Source: DASPWW01 sp963841715
GTDB taxonomy: Bacteria; Actinomycetota; Thermoleophilia; Solirubrobacterales; 70-9
Assembly: GCA_963841715.1 (NCBI GenBank)
Contig: CAWJDP010000001.1
Span: 434,001-498,000, forward strand
DNA length: 64,000 bases
Direction of reading: 5' to 3'
The position numbers and the translations under genes were made by a program. Shown here in pieces: positions 16,384 to 26,004 of this stretch; the stretch's first letter is position 1; each line of letters begins with the position of its first letter. A model generated the notes under the pieces. That model was not told where the DNA came from, did no database searches, and was given only the letters and a program-made list of their open reading frames with translations.

Positions 16384-17541
16384 GTGGCGCTGGCGCTGGC
16401 CGGCGCGACGCTCGGCGCGCTCGCGCTCGCGGGCCCCGCGGGTGCGATCCCCTGGGATCAGCAGGGTGCCGTCCCGCCCTCTGAGACGCCCCCCGCGGAC
16501 GCGCCCGACCCTCACTGCGACCAGAGCTACGCCAACGACTCGCCGAAGCGCGGGCGCCGGATCGAATTCGGGATTGGACCCCGCCTCGCTGGAGAGGTCG
16601 GCGGATCGCAGACGATGCCGCTCGTCCCCGAGGACCCCGCCCTCCGCGACAGGCGCCTGCTCGAGCTCAAGGGTCACCGCAGGATGGGCGTGCGCCTCAA
16701 CCGGCTCTTCGAGGCCGACGGCGATCGGGGCATCCGTGACTTCAGGCGCATGGCGCACCACTACGGATCGCTCGGATTCGATGTCGCCGTCCAGGTTCGC
16801 TATCACCCGACGCCGGCGCAGGAGGGCGACATCCCCGCCTGGCTCGACTACGTCCGCCGTGTCGTCGACGCGCTCGGCCCGAACCGCCATGTCACCTCGC
16901 TCCAGATCACAAACGAGGCCAACCTCGGCATCTCGCCCAACACCTCCGACGGCGCCTACGGCGGCGCCGTACAGGCACTCGCGCGGGGCGTGCCCGCGGC
17001 GAAGCGGGAGGCGCGGCGGCGCGGCTTCGACCAGCTCACGACCGGTTTCAACTACGCCTGGCGCTCGGGCGACGGCGACGCCGACTTCTGGCGCAACGTC
17101 CGCGCCGCCGGCGGCAGGTCGCTGCGCCGCGCCACCGACTGGATCGGGCTCGACGCCTATCCCGGCACCTTCATCCCGCCGAGCGTCCAGAACCCCGGCG
17201 ACGCCCTGCTCGAGGCGCTCGCCCAGGTCCGCGAGTGCTACATGCCGCTCGGCGGCTTCGGCCGCCGCTATCCGATCTACGTCGACGAGCTCGGCTACCC
17301 GACCGGCCCAGGCCGCAGCGAGGACGCCCAGGCCGCCGCGCTGTCGTCGTTCATGACCGCCATCAACCGCTACCGCGGCACGTACGGAATCCGCAGGGTG
17401 TACTGGTTCGGACTCCGCGACAACAACAGCGCGGGCCCGAACTTCCAGTCGTTCTTCGGGCTGCTGCGCGACGACTACTCGCCGAAGCCCGCGTTCGCCG
17501 CGTATCGCCGGTTCGTCCACCGGCACGGCGCACATTCCTAA
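16384..17541 (+). CDS. Secreted glycoside-hydrolase-like (clan A type) protein
   Basis: The 385-residue protein has a signal peptide (about 1-21, ending PAGA) and a beta/alpha-barrel pattern. LQITNEANLG carries E178 after Asn, the usual acid/base position of clan GH-A, and IYVDELGYPTG carries E302, the likely nucleophile. WIGLDAYPG between them also fits. The exact GH family and substrate cannot be told; the protein could act on the cell's own wall polymer or on plant polysaccharide. GTG 16384 starts 10 bases after the lipoprotein stop, so the two may be cotranscribed. Confidence 0.68.
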   Translation: MALALAGATLGALALAGPAGAIPWDQQGAVPPSETPPADAPDPHCDQSYANDSPKRGRRIEFGIGPRLAGEVGGSQTMPLVPEDPALRDRRLLELKGHRRMGVRLNRLFEADGDRGIRDFRRMAHHYGSLGFDVAVQVRYHPTPAQEGDIPAWLDYVRRVVDALGPNRHVTSLQITNEANLGISPNTSDGAYGGAVQALARGVPAAKREARRRGFDQLTTGFNYAWRSGDGDADFWRNVRAAGGRSLRRATDWIGLDAYPGTFIPPSVQNPGDALLEALAQVRECYMPLGGFGRRYPIYVDELGYPTGPGRSEDAQAAALSSFMTAINRYRGTYGIRRVYWFGLRDNNSAGPNFQSFFGLLRDDYSPKPAFAAYRRFVHRHGAHS

Positions 17542-17590
17542 AGCCGCCGCGCCCGGACGCGAAGCGGAGGACGCGGTGGGGTTGTGGGGT

Positions 17591-19424
17591 CTAGGCGGCC
17601 TGCTCGACCCAGGCGCCGTAGAGGCGCGCGTACGCGCCGCCCGCCGCGATCAGCTCCTCGTGCGTCCCCGACTCGGCGATCCTGCCGTGCTCGAGGACGA
17701 CGATCCGCCCAGCATTGCGGATCGTCGACAGCCGGTGGGCAATCACGATCGCGGTGCGCCCGATCAGCAGCCGCTCGAGCGCGCGCTCGATCTGGCGCTC
17801 GGTCCGCACGTCGACGCTCGAGGTCGCCTCGTCGAGGATCAGGATCCGCGGGTCGGCGACGAGCGCGCGCGCGAACGCGACGAGCTGGCGCTGGCCGGCG
17901 GACAGCTGCACCCCGCGCTCACCGACTTCGGTCTCGTACCCGGCCGGCAGCCCCTCGATGAACTCGTGCGCCCCGACCGCTTTCGCGGCGGCCTGGATGT
18001 CCTCGTCGGACGCGTCGGGACGCCCGAAGCAGATGTTCTCGCGAACCGAGCCCGAGAACAGGAATCCCTCCTGGGGGACGATCCCGAGCTGACTGCGCAG
18101 AGCCTGCGCCCGCAGATCGCGGACATCGTGGCCGTCGATCCGCACTCGCCCGCCCTGCGGGTCGTAGAAGCGCGCCACGAGCTTCGCCATCGTCGACTTC
18201 CCGGCGCCCGTCTCGCCGACCAGCGCCAGCGTCTGCCCGGCGGGGACGTGGAGGTCGACGTCGCGCGAGCGCCCAGGCTGATATGTCGTCGGGCTTGGCG
18301 TCCTCCGCGTACGAGAACGAGACGTCGTCGAGCTCGATCTCACCGCGGATCTCACCGGGGTCGATCGCGCCCGGGCGGTCGACCATCTCCGGCTCGGTGT
18401 CGAGCAGGTCGAAGATCTTGTCCAGTGCCGCCATCCCCTGCTGGTAGGTCGTGTACAGCTGCGAGATCTGCTGGATCGGGTCGAAGAACGTCTGCAGGTA
18501 GCCGACGAACGCGACGAGCACGCCGATCGCGACGTTGCCGTCGATCACCTGATAGCCGCCGTAGAGCAGGATCACCGCCGTCCCGATCGCCGACAGCAGC
18601 TCGACGGCGGGGAAGTACGCCGCGTTCAGGTAGACGGTCTTCATGTTCGCGTCGTAGTTCTCCCGATTGAGAACGCCCATGCGGTCGACGTGGCGAGGCT
18701 CCTGGGCGAAGCTGCGGACGACGCGGACTCCGCTCAGCGTCTCCTGCAGATGGGCCGTGATCACGGCGATCTTCTCCCGCGTCAGCCGGTAGGCGCCGGC
18801 GGACGCGATCCGGAAGACGATGCTCGCGACCGCGAGCAGCGGGAAGGTCGCGAACGTGACAAGCGCCAGCGGGACGTCGAGGAGGAGCAGGATCACGATC
18901 ACCCCGAGCAGCGTCAGCGTGCTCGAGAACAGCGTCGTGATCCCGTCGGTGACGAGCTGGTCGAGCGCCTGGATGTCGTTCGTCAGCCGCGACACCAGGA
19001 CCCCGGGGCGGTTGCGGGTGAAGAAGCCGATCGACATCGCCTGGAGGTGAATGAAGATCCGCTCGCGCAGGTCCTGGAGCGCCCGTTGCCCGACCCAGCC
19101 GGTGAGGTAGGTCTGGGCGTAGGTCGCGACCCCGTAGACGACCGCGGTGACGAGGAACGCGATCACGATCACGGTCAGCGCGTTGACGTCGTGCGCCTTG
19201 ATCCCGGAGTCGATCGCCTTTCCCGCCAGGTACGGCGGCGCCAGCGCCGCGACCGTGGCGGCGATAAGGGCCCCGAACATCAGCGCCACCCGCCCCCGGT
19301 AGGGCCGCAGCAGCGAGACCAGCCACCGAAGCTTGCGCCCGCGGTCGTCCTCGCCGCGAATCAGCCGCCACAGGTCGCGGATCAGCAGCCAGACGTTGTG
19401 GAGTCGTCCGCCGTCGTCGCTCAC
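17591..19424 (-). CDS. ABC exporter half, membrane plus ATPase (frameshifted)
   Basis: A fused six-helix membrane domain (about 40-320) and ABC ATPase with Walker A GETGAGKST, signature LSAGQRQ and Walker B ILILDEATSSVD. The reading frame breaks near 18265-18270. Removing one base (a G on the minus strand in CTCGCGCGAC) restores ...AWALRDVDLHVPAG... and a length of 611 codons including stop, so either a sequencing error or a recent mutation is likely. The GTG at 19424 overlaps the stop of the partner exporter half. Substrate (drug or lipid) is unknown. Confidence 0.85.
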
Positions 19425-21190
19425 AGCCGCGCCATCTCCTCGCGCCGCTCGAGGTCCTTCTGGAGAAAGATCGAGTCCTCGAGCCCGTGCTCGGCGATCT
19501 CCGCATACAGCGGGCAGCGCTCGAGCAGCTCGTCGTGGGTCCCGCGGTCGACGAGCCGGCCGTGGTCGAGGACGACGATCTCGTCTGCGAGCGAGATCGT
19601 CGACAGCCGGTGGGCGACGATGAACGTCGTCCGACCGGCCATCGCTTCGCGGAGGCCCTTCTTGATCTCCTCTTCGGTTCGCGCGTCCACCGACGACGTC
19701 GCGTCATCGAGGATCAGGATCCGCGGGCGCGCGAGCAGCGCCCGCGCGATCGCAATCCGCTGCCGCTGGCCGCCCGAGAGCGTCATCCCGCGCTCGCCGA
19801 CAAGCGTGTCGTAGCCGTCCGGCAGCTCGGTGATGAAGCCCGCGGCCTGGGCACGCTGTGCCGCAAGCTCGATCTCCTCCCGTGTCGCGTCGGAGCGCGC
19901 GTAGGAGATATTGTCGGCGACGCTGGCCGAGAACAGGAAGCTGTCGTCGGCGACGACGGCGATCTGCGAGCGCAGCGAGCGCGCGTCGACGTCGCGCAGG
20001 TCGGCGCCGTCTATCAGCACCGCCCCGGACGTCGGGTCATACAGGCGCGCGAGCATTGCGACGAGGCTCGTCTTGCCGGCGCCGCTCGGGCCGACGAGCG
20101 CGAGGGTCGTTCCGCCCTCGACATCCAGGTCGAGGGCGCTGAGCGCCGGCCCCGCGCCGTCGTAGGCGAGTGACACGTCGCGCATCTCCACCCTGCCCGG
20201 CCCGGCGGGAAGCGGGGGCGCGTCCGGCGGGCTCGTGATCCGCGGATCGCGGTCGAGGATCTCGAACACCCGGTTGCCCGACGCGATCGCCCGCTGCCAC
20301 ATCCCGAGCGCGATCCCGAGGATCCGCATCGGAGCGAGCAGCATCACAAGATAGGTGTAGAAGGCGGTGAAGTCTCCGAGCGAGAGGCTCCCGTCGATCA
20401 CCTGGCGACCGCCGATCAGCAGCACCACCGCGAGCCCGAGGTTCGGCAGGAAGGCGATGATCGGCGTGTAGTAGGCGCGCAGCTTCGTCGAGTAGATGTT
20501 CTGGTCGAAGACCCGAACGACGGCCCTGCGGAATCGGGCCAGCTGATAGCCCTCGCGCGCGAACGCTTTCACGACGCGGATCCCCGAGACGCCCTCCTCG
20601 GCGTCGGCGGTCAGCTCCGCGATCCGCTGCTGCACCTCCTGGAGCGCCGGGCGCGAGCGCCGGCTGTAGCGGGCGGCGGTCACGATCACGATCGGGACCG
20701 GCGCCAGCGCCAGCAGGGCGAGGCCGGGCTTGACGGCGATCATCACCGCGCTTGCGAACAGGATCGTGAGCGCGTTCTGGGTGATGAAGATCAGCCCGTA
20801 GCCGAGGAAGAAGCGGATCGACTGCAGGTCGACCGTCGCGCGGGACATCAGCTGTCCGGTCTGCTGGGTGTCGAAGAACCCGAGCTCGAGCGACTGCAGG
20901 TGCGAGTACATTCGCTGGCGGAGATCGAACTCGACGCCGAGCGAGACCCGCCCGGCAATCAGGCGGCGGAAGAAGGTCAGCGCGAGCCGCAGTAGGCCCG
21001 CGCCTGTGATCGCGAGCGCGAGCGGGAGGAGATCCGGGCGGTTGCCGCTCTCGATCGCGTTCACAGCCTGGCCCACGAGCCACGGGATCAAAACCGTCAT
21101 CCCCATCGCCGCCCAGGCGAGCAGCAGCGACGCGATCAGGGTTCGGCGGTAGGGGCGAAGAAAGCCGAGTAGCCGCCTGAACGTACGCAT
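19421..21190 (-). CDS. ABC exporter half, membrane plus ATPase (degenerate catalytic site)
   Basis: A 589-residue exporter half: six membrane helices (about 20-300) and an ATPase with Walker A GPSGAGKTS, signature LSGGQRQ and Walker B ILILDDATSSVD. The usual catalytic Glu after Walker B is Asp here, while the partner at 17591-19424 keeps Glu. The partner's signature is LSAGQ instead of LSGGQ. Together they form the asymmetric pattern known from heterodimeric exporters such as TM287/288, with one degenerate nucleotide site. The two genes overlap by 4 bases. The start lies very close to the promoter at 21200-21230. Confidence 0.9.
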   Translation of the reverse strand: MRTFRRLLGFLRPYRRTLIASLLLAWAAMGMTVLIPWLVGQAVNAIESGNRPDLLPLALAITGAGLLRLALTFFRRLIAGRVSLGVEFDLRQRMYSHLQSLELGFFDTQQTGQLMSRATVDLQSIRFFLGYGLIFITQNALTILFASAVMIAVKPGLALLALAPVPIVIVTAARYSRRSRPALQEVQQRIAELTADAEEGVSGIRVVKAFAREGYQLARFRRAVVRVFDQNIYSTKLRAYYTPIIAFLPNLGLAVVLLIGGRQVIDGSLSLGDFTAFYTYLVMLLAPMRILGIALGMWQRAIASGNRVFEILDRDPRITSPPDAPPLPAGPGRVEMRDVSLAYDGAGPALSALDLDVEGGTTLALVGPSGAGKTSLVAMLARLYDPTSGAVLIDGADLRDVDARSLRSQIAVVADDSFLFSASVADNISYARSDATREEIELAAQRAQAAGFITELPDGYDTLVGERGMTLSGGQRQRIAIARALLARPRILILDDATSSVDARTEEEIKKGLREAMAGRTTFIVAHRLSTISLADEIVVLDHGRLVDRGTHDELLERCPLYAEIAEHGLEDSIFLQKDLERREEMARL

Positions 21191-21199
21191 GCATCATCA

Positions 21200-21230
21200 A
21201 CTATACAAAGTGAAGTATCGACCCCGTCAA
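21200..21230 (-). promoter_or_regulatory. Promoter of the ABC exporter operon with possible operator
   Basis: On the minus strand TTGACG (21225-21230) is followed by TGTATA (21202-21207, 17-base spacing) or TATAGT (21200-21205, 19-base spacing). Transcription would start about 2-8 bases before the ATG at 21190, giving a nearly leaderless message. ATAC and GTAT arms flank the AT-rich core (ATACTTCACTTTGTAT), a possible MarR/PadR-like operator. No regulator gene is adjacent. Confidence 0.55.
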
Positions 21231-21255
21231 GGACCGCTGGAAGGCGCCGTAGCCG

Positions 21256-22116
21256 CTACGCCTCGACCGCGGGTGGGGTGGTGGCGGTCCCGAGCGCTCC
21301 GGCGCTCGCGGCGACGACGAGGACGATCGCAAGCACCTCACTCGTCCGCAGGTCCTGGCCCAGGACGACGAAGCCGACCGACGCGGCGACCCCGGGCTCG
21401 AGGCTCATCAGCACCCCGAACGTGCTCGCGGGCAGGCGCCGGAGCGCCTCGAGCTCGAGCGAGTACGGAATCACCGAGCTCAGTAGCGCGACGACCCCCC
21501 CGACGGCGAGCAGCCGCGCGTCCGTGAACGCGTCGCCGGCGCCAGCGATCCCGGCGGGGATCAGCAGCACCGCGGCGATGACCATCGCCGCGGCGAGCCC
21601 GCGCCCGCCGGGGAACGCCCGGCCGACGCGCGCCGAGAGCAGGATGTACGCGCCCCAGGACGCCCCGGCGAGCAGCGCCAACACGACACCGAGGGCGTCG
21701 AGCCCCCCGCCCGAGATCGGCGATAGGAGCACGATTCCCGCCGCTGCCAGCAAGGCCCACACGAGGTCGGCCCGGCGCCGGGTGCCGGCGATCGCGACCG
21801 CAAGCGGGCCGACGAACTCAAACGTGACCGCGATCCCGAGCGGGATTCGGTCGAGCGCTTCGTAGAAGCACAGGTTCATCGCCGCGAGCGAGACGCCGAA
21901 CATCGCGACCAGCCGCCACCCCTCGCGATCGTTGCGGGCGATCCGCGGTCGCCAGAAGGCTGCAAGCACAACCGCGGAGAAGGCGACCCGGAGGAACACG
22001 GTCCCCGAGGGACCTAGATCGTCGAACAGGGTCGTTGCGATCGCCGCCCCGAACTGGACCGAGACGATGCCGCTGAGCACGAGGGTCGCCGAGGTTGCGC
22101 GCTGCGCAGGCGTCAA
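21256..22116 (-). CDS. EamA/RhtA-type drug/metabolite exporter
   Basis: A membrane protein with ten predicted helices and two EamA halves (SGTVFLRVAFSAVVLAAF in the first, LLAGASWGAYILLSARVG in the second). The TTG at 22116 gives 286 residues and an N terminus (LTPAQRATSATLVLSG) leading straight into helix 1. The frame is open back to 22272, but that would overlap the divergent thioesterase gene and add a non-conserved 52-residue piece. RhtA-like members export threonine/homoserine; the true substrate is unknown. Confidence 0.83.
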   Translation of the reverse strand: MTPAQRATSATLVLSGIVSVQFGAAIATTLFDDLGPSGTVFLRVAFSAVVLAAFWRPRIARNDREGWRLVAMFGVSLAAMNLCFYEALDRIPLGIAVTFEFVGPLAVAIAGTRRRADLVWALLAAAGIVLLSPISGGGLDALGVVLALLAGASWGAYILLSARVGRAFPGGRGLAAAMVIAAVLLIPAGIAGAGDAFTDARLLAVGGVVALLSSVIPYSLELEALRRLPASTFGVLMSLEPGVAASVGFVVLGQDLRTSEVLAIVLVVAASAGALGTATTPPAVEA

Positions 22117-22173
22117 GCAGGCGAGCGTAACGGCGGCTCGCCGCGGTGGCCGCGTGGGTACGCTCCCGCGTCG

Positions 22174-22596
22174 ATGGCGGAAGAGCGCAGAGGTTTCGAC
22201 GGCGTCAGCAAGTTCATGGGCTTCCGCTGGGAGGCCGCCGACCGCGTGCGCCTGACGGTCGGCCCGGAGCACATCAACGGCGCCGGCTTGCTCTCCGGCG
22301 TCGTCACCTACGGGCTCGTCGACTACTGCATGGGATCGACGCTGTGGGTTGAGCGCTCAGAGGGCGAGGCGATCGCGACGATCGGGATCTCGATCAACTA
22401 CATCCAGACGGCGACCGAGGGCGACGTGATCTGCACGACGAAGCTCGAGCGCCGCAACGATCGCGTAGCCGTGCTGACGAGCGAGGTCCACCACGAGGAC
22501 GGGCGGCTGCTCGCGAACGCGATCGGCAGCTACTCGATCTTCCCCGCCAAGCGCCTTGAGCGCCGCCGCCCGACCGGGCCGACCGGCGAGGACTAG
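22174..22596 (+). CDS. PaaI-type hotdog thioesterase
   Basis: A 140-residue single hotdog-fold protein: NGAGLLSGVVTYGLVDYCMG is the active-site helix region and ATIGISINYIQTATEGDVI the following strand pair, as in PaaI/YdiI acyl-CoA thioesterases. It likely hydrolyses an acyl-CoA in the cytoplasm. The usual HGG start of the catalytic helix is NGAG here. It stands divergent from the EamA gene, with its own short upstream region. Confidence 0.78.
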   Translation: MAEERRGFDGVSKFMGFRWEAADRVRLTVGPEHINGAGLLSGVVTYGLVDYCMGSTLWVERSEGEAIATIGISINYIQTATEGDVICTTKLERRNDRVAVLTSEVHHEDGRLLANAIGSYSIFPAKRLERRRPTGPTGED

Positions 22597-22649
22597 CGGC
22601 CCGCAACTGCTCCGCGCGGAACCCGCGGTGGATATAGACTTCCGGCGTC

Positions 22650-24227
22650 GTGTTCAGGAAGGGAGGATCGTTCGTGGTGGCCGCAGCGGCCGCGTTGGCT
22701 CTGCCCGGGGCCGCGCTTGCCGCAAAGTTCTCCGACGGCGTCACCGTCGGAGAGATCTCGAGCAAGTCGGCGAAGGTCTGGGGACACGCGAACAAGGCCG
22801 GCAGGTACAAGGCCGAGGTCGCGACCGACAAGCGCTTCAAGCACGTCGAGGACACCGCGAAGGTGAAGGCGAAGTCGTCGAAGGACTTCACGATCCAGAC
22901 GAAGGTCAAGGGTCTTAAGCCCGGCAAGGACCACTTCTACCGCTTCTGCAAGGGCAAGAAGTGCAGCCAGCGGGGGACGTTCGAGACCGCGCCGAAGAAG
23001 AGCAAGTCGAAGACGATCCACTTCGCCTACACCGGCGACACCGACGCCGCGCGCTCAGACGGGCAGAGCGAGCCCTACTTCGGCCACTTCCTGAGCTTCA
23101 AGTCGATGCTCGCCGAGCACAACGATTTCAACATCCACCTCGGCGACACGATCTACTCGGACTCCGAGGTCCCCGACTCCGGCCCGACCGCGGAAACGAG
23201 GGCGGAGAAGTGGGACAAGTACCTGCTCAACCTCGGCGAGGCGAACCTGACCAAGCTCCGCAAGGCGGCGGGCTTCTACAGCAACTGGGACGACCACGAG
23301 TTCATCAACGACTTCTCTGTGCCCGAGTTCGGCGAGCAGCTCTACAAGGCCGGCGAGCAGGCGTTCCGCGACTTCGCCCCAGTCAACTACTCGAGCAAGG
23401 ACGGCCTCTACCGGACCTACCGCTGGGGCAAGAACGTCGAGCTGTTCTTCCTCGACGAGCGCTCCTTCCGCTCCGCGAAGGTCGCCGACAGCTGCATCAA
23501 CCCGTCGACGAACCAGCCCGACCTCGCGCCGACCGCGACGCCCGATCAGCGGATGCTGTTCTCGGCGCTGATTCCGTCGCTGTCGCAGCCCGTCTCCCAG
23601 GCGTGCAAGGACGCGATCAACGACCCCAACCGGACGATGCTCGGCCAGCGCCAGTACAACGAGTTCCTCAACGACGTCCAGAGCTCGAGCGCGCGCTGGA
23701 AGCTGGTCATGAACGAGACCCCGATCCAGCAGTTCTACGGGCTCCCGTATGACCGCTGGGAGGGCTACGCGTACGAGCGCGTCCAGCTGCTCAAGGACCT
23801 CCAGGCGAGCGGCGTCAAGAACCTGCTCTTCCTGACCACCGATACGCACGCCGACTTCGAGAACGTCGTCCGGTTGCGCACCTACGCCAACGACGTCGCG
23901 CCCACCAACGCCCCGGCCCAGCCCACCGACACGCCGTACCACGACTACATCACCGGGCCGGTCGCGACGGGGACGTTCTGGGAGGAGATCGACAACACGA
24001 CCGGCACGCCCAATGCCGGCAAGCTGCTCTCGCAGGTCTTCTTCGGGCCACCCCCGCCGGTCGGCGTCGGGATGTCGTGCAACCAGGGCGACCAGTTCAG
24101 CTACGCCGAGGTCTCGGCCTCGAAGTCGGAGATCACCGTCACCTACAAGGACGAGAACGGCAAGCCGGTCTTCGACACCAGCGGCAAGCAGTGCGGCCCG
24201 TACACGACGCAGCTCCAGGGCGGCTAG
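22650..24227 (+). CDS. phoD: Secreted PhoD-like alkaline phosphatase
   Basis: A 525-residue protein with a signal peptide (about 1-25, ending ALAA) and an N-terminal fibronectin-like PhoD_N domain (about 30-112), then the metallophosphatase core. Metal-ligand motifs are visible: TGDTD (128-132), NIHLGDTIYSD (161-171), SNWDDHEFIND (211-221) and LTTDTHADF. PhoD uses Ca2+/Fe3+ to release phosphate from mono- and diesters outside the cell. No twin-Arg motif is obvious, which is unusual for PhoD (often Tat-exported). GTG 22650 follows a weak GGAA-type ribosome site; no pho box was recognised. Confidence 0.88.
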   Translation: MFRKGGSFVVAAAAALALPGAALAAKFSDGVTVGEISSKSAKVWGHANKAGRYKAEVATDKRFKHVEDTAKVKAKSSKDFTIQTKVKGLKPGKDHFYRFCKGKKCSQRGTFETAPKKSKSKTIHFAYTGDTDAARSDGQSEPYFGHFLSFKSMLAEHNDFNIHLGDTIYSDSEVPDSGPTAETRAEKWDKYLLNLGEANLTKLRKAAGFYSNWDDHEFINDFSVPEFGEQLYKAGEQAFRDFAPVNYSSKDGLYRTYRWGKNVELFFLDERSFRSAKVADSCINPSTNQPDLAPTATPDQRMLFSALIPSLSQPVSQACKDAINDPNRTMLGQRQYNEFLNDVQSSSARWKLVMNETPIQQFYGLPYDRWEGYAYERVQLLKDLQASGVKNLLFLTTDTHADFENVVRLRTYANDVAPTNAPAQPTDTPYHDYITGPVATGTFWEEIDNTTGTPNAGKLLSQVFFGPPPPVGVGMSCNQGDQFSYAEVSASKSEITVTYKDENGKPVFDTSGKQCGPYTTQLQGG

Positions 24228-24271
24228 GCACCGGCTGACGGCGGCCCGGCGGCCGCGGTAGCGTGACGGGT

Positions 24272-25963
24272 ATGGCGACGGTCGCGCAGCGCTCTCGAGG
24301 CGCCACCCATGAGGTGACTAACCAGCCTCCGCCGCTGGCCGACTACAACGTCTTCGAATCCGACCGAGCACTCGTCGAGGCGGTGGACCGCGAGGGCGCC
24401 GCGCACGAGGGTGCGCGCGTCGCCGAGCTCGGGGAGATCGCCGGTCGCGCGGAGACGATCAGGTGGGGCTTCGAAGCGAACGAGAACGAGCCCGCCCTTC
24501 GCACCCACGACCGCTACGGCCACCGGATCGACGAGGTCGACTTCCACCCGGCGTGGCACGAGCTGATGGCGATCGCCGTCGGACATGGCCTCCACGCCTC
24601 GCCGTGGCGCGAGCCCGAGCCCGGCGCGCACGTTGCGCGCGCGGCGCGATTCATGTGCCTCGCCCAGGCCGAGGCTGGGATCTGCTGCCCGATCGGAGGG
24701 ACCTATGCGGCGATCCCGGCGCTGCGCCGGCAGCCGGAGCTCTCGGCGGAGTGGGAGCCGCGCTTGCTCTCGACCGAGTACGACCGCCGGGCGCTGCCTG
24801 CCCCGGACAAGACGGGCGCACTCTGCGCGATGGGGATGACCGAGAAGCAGGGCGGCTCCGACGTGCGCGCGAACACCACGACGGCGAGGCCGCTGAACGG
24901 CGGCGGCCCCGGCGCCGAGTACGAGATCAACGGCCACAAGTGGTTCTTCTCCGCGCCGATGTGCGACGCGTTCCTCGTCCTCGCCCAGGCGGAGGGCGGC
25001 CTGTCGTGCTTCCTACTGCCGCGCTGGACGCCGGACGGCGAGCGAAACGGCCTTCACCTCCAGCGCCTCAAGCACAAGCTGGGGAACCGCGCCAACGCAT
25101 CCAGCGAGGTCGAGTTCCGCTCCGCGTGGGTGCGGCTGATCGGCGAGGAGGGCCGCGGGGTGCCGACGATCATCGAGATGGTCAATCACACGCGGCTCGA
25201 CTGCGTGCTCGGCTCGACGGCCGGAATCCGACTCGGTGCCGCGCACGCGATTCACCACGCCTCGCACCGCTCTGCGTTCGGGAAGGTGCTCGTCGAGGCG
25301 CCGCTGATGCGGAACGTGCTCGCCGACCTCGCGGTTGAGTCCGAGGCGGCGACGGTCTCCGCGATGTGGCTCGCCCGTACCTACGACACCTCGCACGCCG
25401 CCGCCGAGGCGGGCGGAGCGGAGGACGATGGCGCGCGGCGGCTGCGCCGCCTCGCAACGCCAGTGCTCAAGTACTGGATCTGCAAGCGTGCGCCGGTCCA
25501 CGCCGGCGAGGCGCTCGAGTGCCTCGGCGGCAACGGGTACGTCGAGGAGTCGGGGATGCCGCGCCTGTACCGCGAGGCGCCACTGCAGTCGATCTGGGAG
25601 GGTACGGGCAACGTTCAGGCGCTCGACGTCCTCCGAGCGATGATCAGCCGCCCTGAGTCTGTGGATGCCTTCTTCGGCGAGATCGATCAGGCGCGCGGCG
25701 CCGACCACCGCCTCGATGCCCACACCGACCGCGTCAAGGCGGCCCTGGCCGATCCAACCGACCTCGAGGCGCGGGCGCGTGGGCTCGTCGAGCGCATGGC
25801 GCTCGCGCTTCAGGGCTCGCTGCTCGTCCGCTATGGCGACGATGCCGCCGCCGACGCGTTCTGCGCCTCGCGCCTCGGCAGCGATTGGGGCTACGCGTTC
25901 GGGACGCTGCCGGCCGGGACCGACTTTCGGCGCATCGTCGAGCGGCACGCGCCCGCCGTCTGA
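24272..25963 (+). CDS. AidB-like acyl-CoA dehydrogenase
   Basis: A 563-residue flavoprotein of the acyl-CoA dehydrogenase superfamily. MGMTEKQGGSDVRANTT and the loop GHKWFFSAPMCDAFLVLA form the FAD site typical of AidB, ECLGGNGYVEE and LQSIWEGTGNVQALD the C-terminal signature with the base region. AidB binds DNA and flavin and is linked to alkylation resistance in E. coli; others are isovaleryl-CoA dehydrogenase-like. ATG 24272 is preferred over GTG 24263. It stands alone between phoD and the minus-strand secreted gene. Confidence 0.87.
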   Translation: MATVAQRSRGATHEVTNQPPPLADYNVFESDRALVEAVDREGAAHEGARVAELGEIAGRAETIRWGFEANENEPALRTHDRYGHRIDEVDFHPAWHELMAIAVGHGLHASPWREPEPGAHVARAARFMCLAQAEAGICCPIGGTYAAIPALRRQPELSAEWEPRLLSTEYDRRALPAPDKTGALCAMGMTEKQGGSDVRANTTTARPLNGGGPGAEYEINGHKWFFSAPMCDAFLVLAQAEGGLSCFLLPRWTPDGERNGLHLQRLKHKLGNRANASSEVEFRSAWVRLIGEEGRGVPTIIEMVNHTRLDCVLGSTAGIRLGAAHAIHHASHRSAFGKVLVEAPLMRNVLADLAVESEAATVSAMWLARTYDTSHAAAEAGGAEDDGARRLRRLATPVLKYWICKRAPVHAGEALECLGGNGYVEESGMPRLYREAPLQSIWEGTGNVQALDVLRAMISRPESVDAFFGEIDQARGADHRLDAHTDRVKAALADPTDLEARARGLVERMALALQGSLLVRYGDDAAADAFCASRLGSDWGYAFGTLPAGTDFRRIVERHAPAV

Positions 25964-26004
25964 CGCGCCTGCCTACGGTCCGGTTGTCGGCGGCCTCTCG
26001 GCGC

